This document shows, in pieces, positions 7,936 to 10,526 of a stretch of 10,526 nucleotides of DNA. Every line of letters starts with the position of its first letter. Position 1 is the stretch's first letter. The notes beneath the pieces are model-generated. The model was not told the DNA's origin. It did not search any database and saw nothing but the letters and a program-made list of their open reading frames with translations. Position numbers and translations under genes: made by a program. Source of the stretch: Synechococcaceae cyanobacterium RL_1_2. Its GTDB lineage: Bacteria; Cyanobacteriota; Cyanobacteriia; Cyanobacteriales; JAAUPO01. The stretch lies in assembly GCA_012033095.1 (NCBI GenBank), contig JAAUPO010000035.1, positions 1-10,526 of the forward strand. The letters are read 5' to 3'.

Positions 7936-8247
7936 GATTTTTACTAATGAAAACTCTTACCCTTTTCCACCACCATCAAATCCCAAATCACACAAATCAA
8001 TTGTAAACCGTGTTGATTTGGGGTGCGATTAATGGAACTTTGCTTTAAAATTGAATTTCCTAAGCAAATAAGCAAAATTAAGGAACTTACTATTAATTGC
8101 TAAGTTCTTTAAGTTAATAGGCACCATACCTGTTTTCACCATCGGGAACCCATATCTAAGCCATCTAAGCCTAAATTTCATCCATTCCCTTAACATCTTC
8201 CCCTGCTCCTAATATCTTAGATCCTCACTGCTTTCTAGACTAGAACT
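7936..8247. promoter_or_regulatory. Upstream region of the TonB-like gene with a possible pseudoknot
   Basis: AAGGAACTTA (8080-8089) can pair with TAAGTTCTTT (8101-8110), while the loop bases CTATTAA (8090-8096) are complementary to TTAATAG (8114-8120) just downstream. Together this fits an H-type pseudoknot or two exclusive hairpins, about 130 bases before the TonB-like start. The area is AT-rich, so chance pairing is a real possibility. No ORF lies here. Confidence 0.3.
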
Positions 8248-9853
8248 ATGGCCTTCGTTTACAAAATAGAAGAATTAGCTAACCAGGTTTTTCAGCCTAA
8301 TAATATCGCGATCGTGGTTTCTGCTAGCTTACACGTTGGCATAGCTGTAGCTTTACCCCAGCTTCAGGGATCGGAAGGGCCAGGGCGAATTTTAGCTGAA
8401 ACTGTTCCGATCGTTGAACTAACCCCAGAACAGCAGAGTAAATTACCCAGTAATCAACCGATGATTGATCCTTTACTGCTAAGGTCTAATTTGCTGTCGT
8501 CCCCAAATCAAAATTCCCTCAGTTTAAATCCCCCCAATCTCGATCCGAGAACTTTTAGTCGGGGGTTCAATAACGATCCCTTACTCTCCCTCCCCCCTAA
8601 TCGAGTAACATCCTTGCCCCAACGAAATCAAGCGGCGATGTTGCCCCCTCCTCGATTTAATCAAACCCAATTTTCCATTACACCTAAATTACCGCCCCAA
8701 ACTAATATTTCCCCCGTACGGTGCCCCAACGGCTTAATATTCCAACTCCCCCCGATCTCAATCTATCCCCCCCAACCCCCCTTACCCTCAATCTGCAAAA
8801 ACAAGACCCTGCTAATCCTTTAACTGATCCGTCGGATTTTAACGAATTTCAGATAAATTTAACCCCTAGCACCACCCCGTAGAGCCTAAAACGGTACCAA
8901 ATGAATTCAATTTAGCCCCCATTAGACCTTCGGGTACACCTGGGGGAGGGGCCGTTGCTGCCCCCTTAGACCCTTCTACCCCGATCGCGATGGGAGGAGG
9001 GGGCAATGATCCCCAAGCCCTCTTCAATGAATACAATAACCAACGGGTAGGATTGCAATATAACCCTCAGGATACCGGGGACAGTCGTAGAAATTTAGTT
9101 AATTGGGGGATTGATGCGGGAATTGATATCAGAAAAAATAAATTGGAAGAGATTACCTTACAAGGTCGTTACCCCCAGGCGGCTTGTTTGACAGGCATTA
9201 AGGGCACCGCTAGTTATGGGGTGCTAGTCAGTCCTGCAGGTCAAATTGTGAATATCCGCTTAATTCAAGGTTCTGGTTATCCTTTACTCAATGAAAGGGG
9301 TTTAGAACAGATTAGTAATTATGGTTTTCCCCGTAAGGGCGGTGGAGAAAGTCCTTACCACGTGTTTGTGGAATTTAAACCGAACACTACTGTGTGTAAA
9401 GATACTCCTCTAGCCCCAGCTATCCCTGATTCCCCTAATACCAATGATCCTGGTACTGTAACTATTCCAGCTACCCCGATCAATCCAGATAATTCAGATA
9501 ATATTGTTCCCGACCCGATCGCGAATCCGACCAAACCGAATGGCGGGGAAAATAATAGTTCAGATACTACGCCTAATACTACTCCCCAAAACCAGAATAA
9601 TCGTAACCCTCGCCCTGATAACCCTGGGGAACCCCTACCCAATCCTGAACCAACAACCCCCAGCAACAGCACTAGCAGTCCTGGCGGGGAAGGAGAAGCA
9701 GCACCAGCACCTAATTTATCTGGGATTCAAGCCGAAACGGGTAAAAATCAAAAACCAACGGGTCAATCTTCTAGTCTGCCGATCCCGGACGCAAAGATCG
9801 AGCTTGAAGGGCTAGATAATACCGATGACTCTGAAGCCAAGCCAAAAGATTAG
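8248..9853 (+). CDS. TonB family protein with internal TonB C-terminal domain (two frameshifts)
   Basis: Three frames join into about 535 residues if one C is added in each of the runs C5 (8711-8715) and C4 (8875-8878). The joined protein has a short cytoplasmic N-terminus, one membrane anchor (about 20-37, NIAIVVSASLHVGIAVALP), a long Pro/Asn/Leu-rich periplasmic linker (about 50-300) and a TonB_C-type domain (about 309-379) with GTASYGVLVSPAGQIVNI and SGYPLLNERGLEQI. TonB proteins pass energy from the inner membrane to outer-membrane transporters. Here, unusually, some 155 further residues rich in Pro, Asn, Thr, Ser and Gly follow the domain. No exbB, exbD or TonB-dependent receptor lies nearby, so coupling to transport is inferred only. 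The ATG at 8248 directly precedes the anchor. The linker itself has low complexity, but the joined frame stays in one Pro/Asn-rich style throughout, which argues for sequence errors. Confidence 0.75.
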
Positions 9854-9867
9854 GGGATGTCTGAAGT

Positions 9868-9938
9868 CGCTCCCCATCAAATCCCCAATTTGGGGGAGTT
9901 CATTGGTTAAAATCACCCAGATTTTAACTATTTTAACC
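9868..9938 (+). terminator. Hairpins after the TonB-like gene, possible terminator
   Basis: CTCCCC/GGGGAG (about 9871-9899) encloses a second pairing CCCCAATTTGGGG. It is followed by a perfect nine-base stem GTTAAAATC / GATTTTAAC (9906-9914 and 9920-9928, loop ACCCA) and then TATTTT. The T-run is weak, so termination is plausible rather than certain. Confidence 0.45.
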
Positions 9939-10082
9939 AGAATGGGGGCAAGGGGGACTTTTCAAGCATCCTCTTAGCCATAACTCTGGGTTCCTTCATC
10001 CGCGTTGGGCTAACATCACGATCGCGTGGTGAGGAGTCTCAATTTTTGTTAACGTAAGCCATAGACTATATTTCTAATCGCT

Positions 10083-10526
10083 ATGGCTAATCTTCATCTT
10101 CCCCCCGAATGGTCAATTTCTGAACATCATGTCACCCCAGAACGACATTATTTGACCCGTCGTTCTGTCCTTAAAGGGATGCTGGGTTTAACTGCCTCGA
10201 TCGCAGCAGTGGGCCTAACTGGATGTGAACAATCTTCTGAAGATGAGGCATTTAAGCAGAGTATCAATTTACCCAAAATCCCTGATTATAATCAGAACCC
10301 CAATTTTTTAACCGTCGATCGGCCAATGACGGAGCAAACTTTAGCTAGTAGCTATAACAATTTCTATGAATTTGGGGGCAGTAAAAATATTTGGCTCAAA
10401 GCCCAAAACCTACCCCTAGAAAATTGGAAAATAGAAGTGGGGGGCTTAGTGAAAAATCCCCGCACCTACGATTTAGAGGATCTAAAACGAGCTTTTCCAT
10501 TAGAGGAAAGAATTTACCGTTTTCGT
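10083..10526 (+). CDS. msrP: Protein-methionine-sulfoxide reductase catalytic subunit MsrP (5' part)
   Basis: The first 148 codons are open to the window edge. MsrP (formerly YedY) is a molybdopterin enzyme that reduces methionine sulfoxide in exported proteins, fed by the haem protein MsrQ. Visible features: a Tat signal with TRRSVLKG (25-32) followed by a hydrophobic stretch (33-47), the conserved SYNNFYEFG near 112-120, and WKIEVGGLVKNPRTYDL, the start of the sulfite-oxidase-type fold. The sequence stops at IYRFR, just where the family has its molybdenum-binding cysteine, so that residue cannot be checked. L-T-G-C at 45-48 resembles a lipobox. The ATG at 10083 starts the signal peptide region; TTGTTA/TATATT at 10046-10072 is a weak promoter-like pair. 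msrQ may lie beyond the edge. Confidence 0.93.
   Translation, partial: MANLHLPPEWSISEHHVTPERHYLTRRSVLKGMLGLTASIAAVGLTGCEQSSEDEAFKQSINLPKIPDYNQNPNFLTVDRPMTEQTLASSYNNFYEFGGSKNIWLKAQNLPLENWKIEVGGLVKNPRTYDLEDLKRAFPLEERIYRFR

Noticed and set aside
9355..9815. Overlapping ORFs on both strands of the TonB-like gene
   Set aside because: They are shadows of the Pro/Asn/Thr-rich coding sequence, with no start signals or motifs of their own.
1..10526. CRISPR array or defence cluster
   Set aside because: The repeats are dispersed elements with inverted termini, not evenly spaced direct repeats, and no defence-related protein is encoded.

Overview
The window looks like a piece of a cyanobacterial chromosome. 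Exact or near-exact HIP1 octamers (GCGATCGC and variants) recur both inside and between genes, for example near 1073, 2976, 3815, 5472 and 7627. The proteins also read as cyanobacterial: a potassium-channel protein with NAD-binding domains, a PlsC-type acyltransferase with a long C-terminal extension, CobD, and a Tat-dependent MsrP. The genus cannot be fixed from this sequence. It is AT-leaning with wide intergenic gaps, several filled by short transposon-like repeats.

Layout. 1-787 has no gene but holds three short repeat elements packed into the first 270 bases. 788-2807 (minus) is a two-pore-helix K+ channel protein with a regulatory NAD-binding domain on each side of the pore. 2808-3543 is non-coding, with an old inverted copy of the first repeat and a clear terminator. 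3544-4340 (minus) is rpsB, ribosomal protein S2. A hairpin leader and a composite repeat lie between it and cobD (4727-5698, minus). After a 400-base gap comes a PlsC-like acyltransferase (6105-7469, minus). A divergent gap with an intact repeat copy (7816-7935) leads to a TonB-like protein (8248-9853, plus). The window ends inside msrP (10083 onward, plus).

The genes do not form a pathway: ion transport, translation, cobalamin synthesis, lipid synthesis, envelope energy transduction and periplasmic protein repair simply sit side by side. No cobalamin operon, no exbB/exbD, no msrQ and no tsf is visible.

Two signals stand out. First, three genes, including the essential rpsB, carry two single-base indels each, almost all in short homopolymer runs. 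Adding or removing one base each time restores full-length, family-like proteins, so base-calling error is more likely than decay. Second, there are three families of small non-coding inverted-repeat elements (MITE-like), one with TA target duplications and one copy nested inside another element. I found no convincing new multi-gene system.
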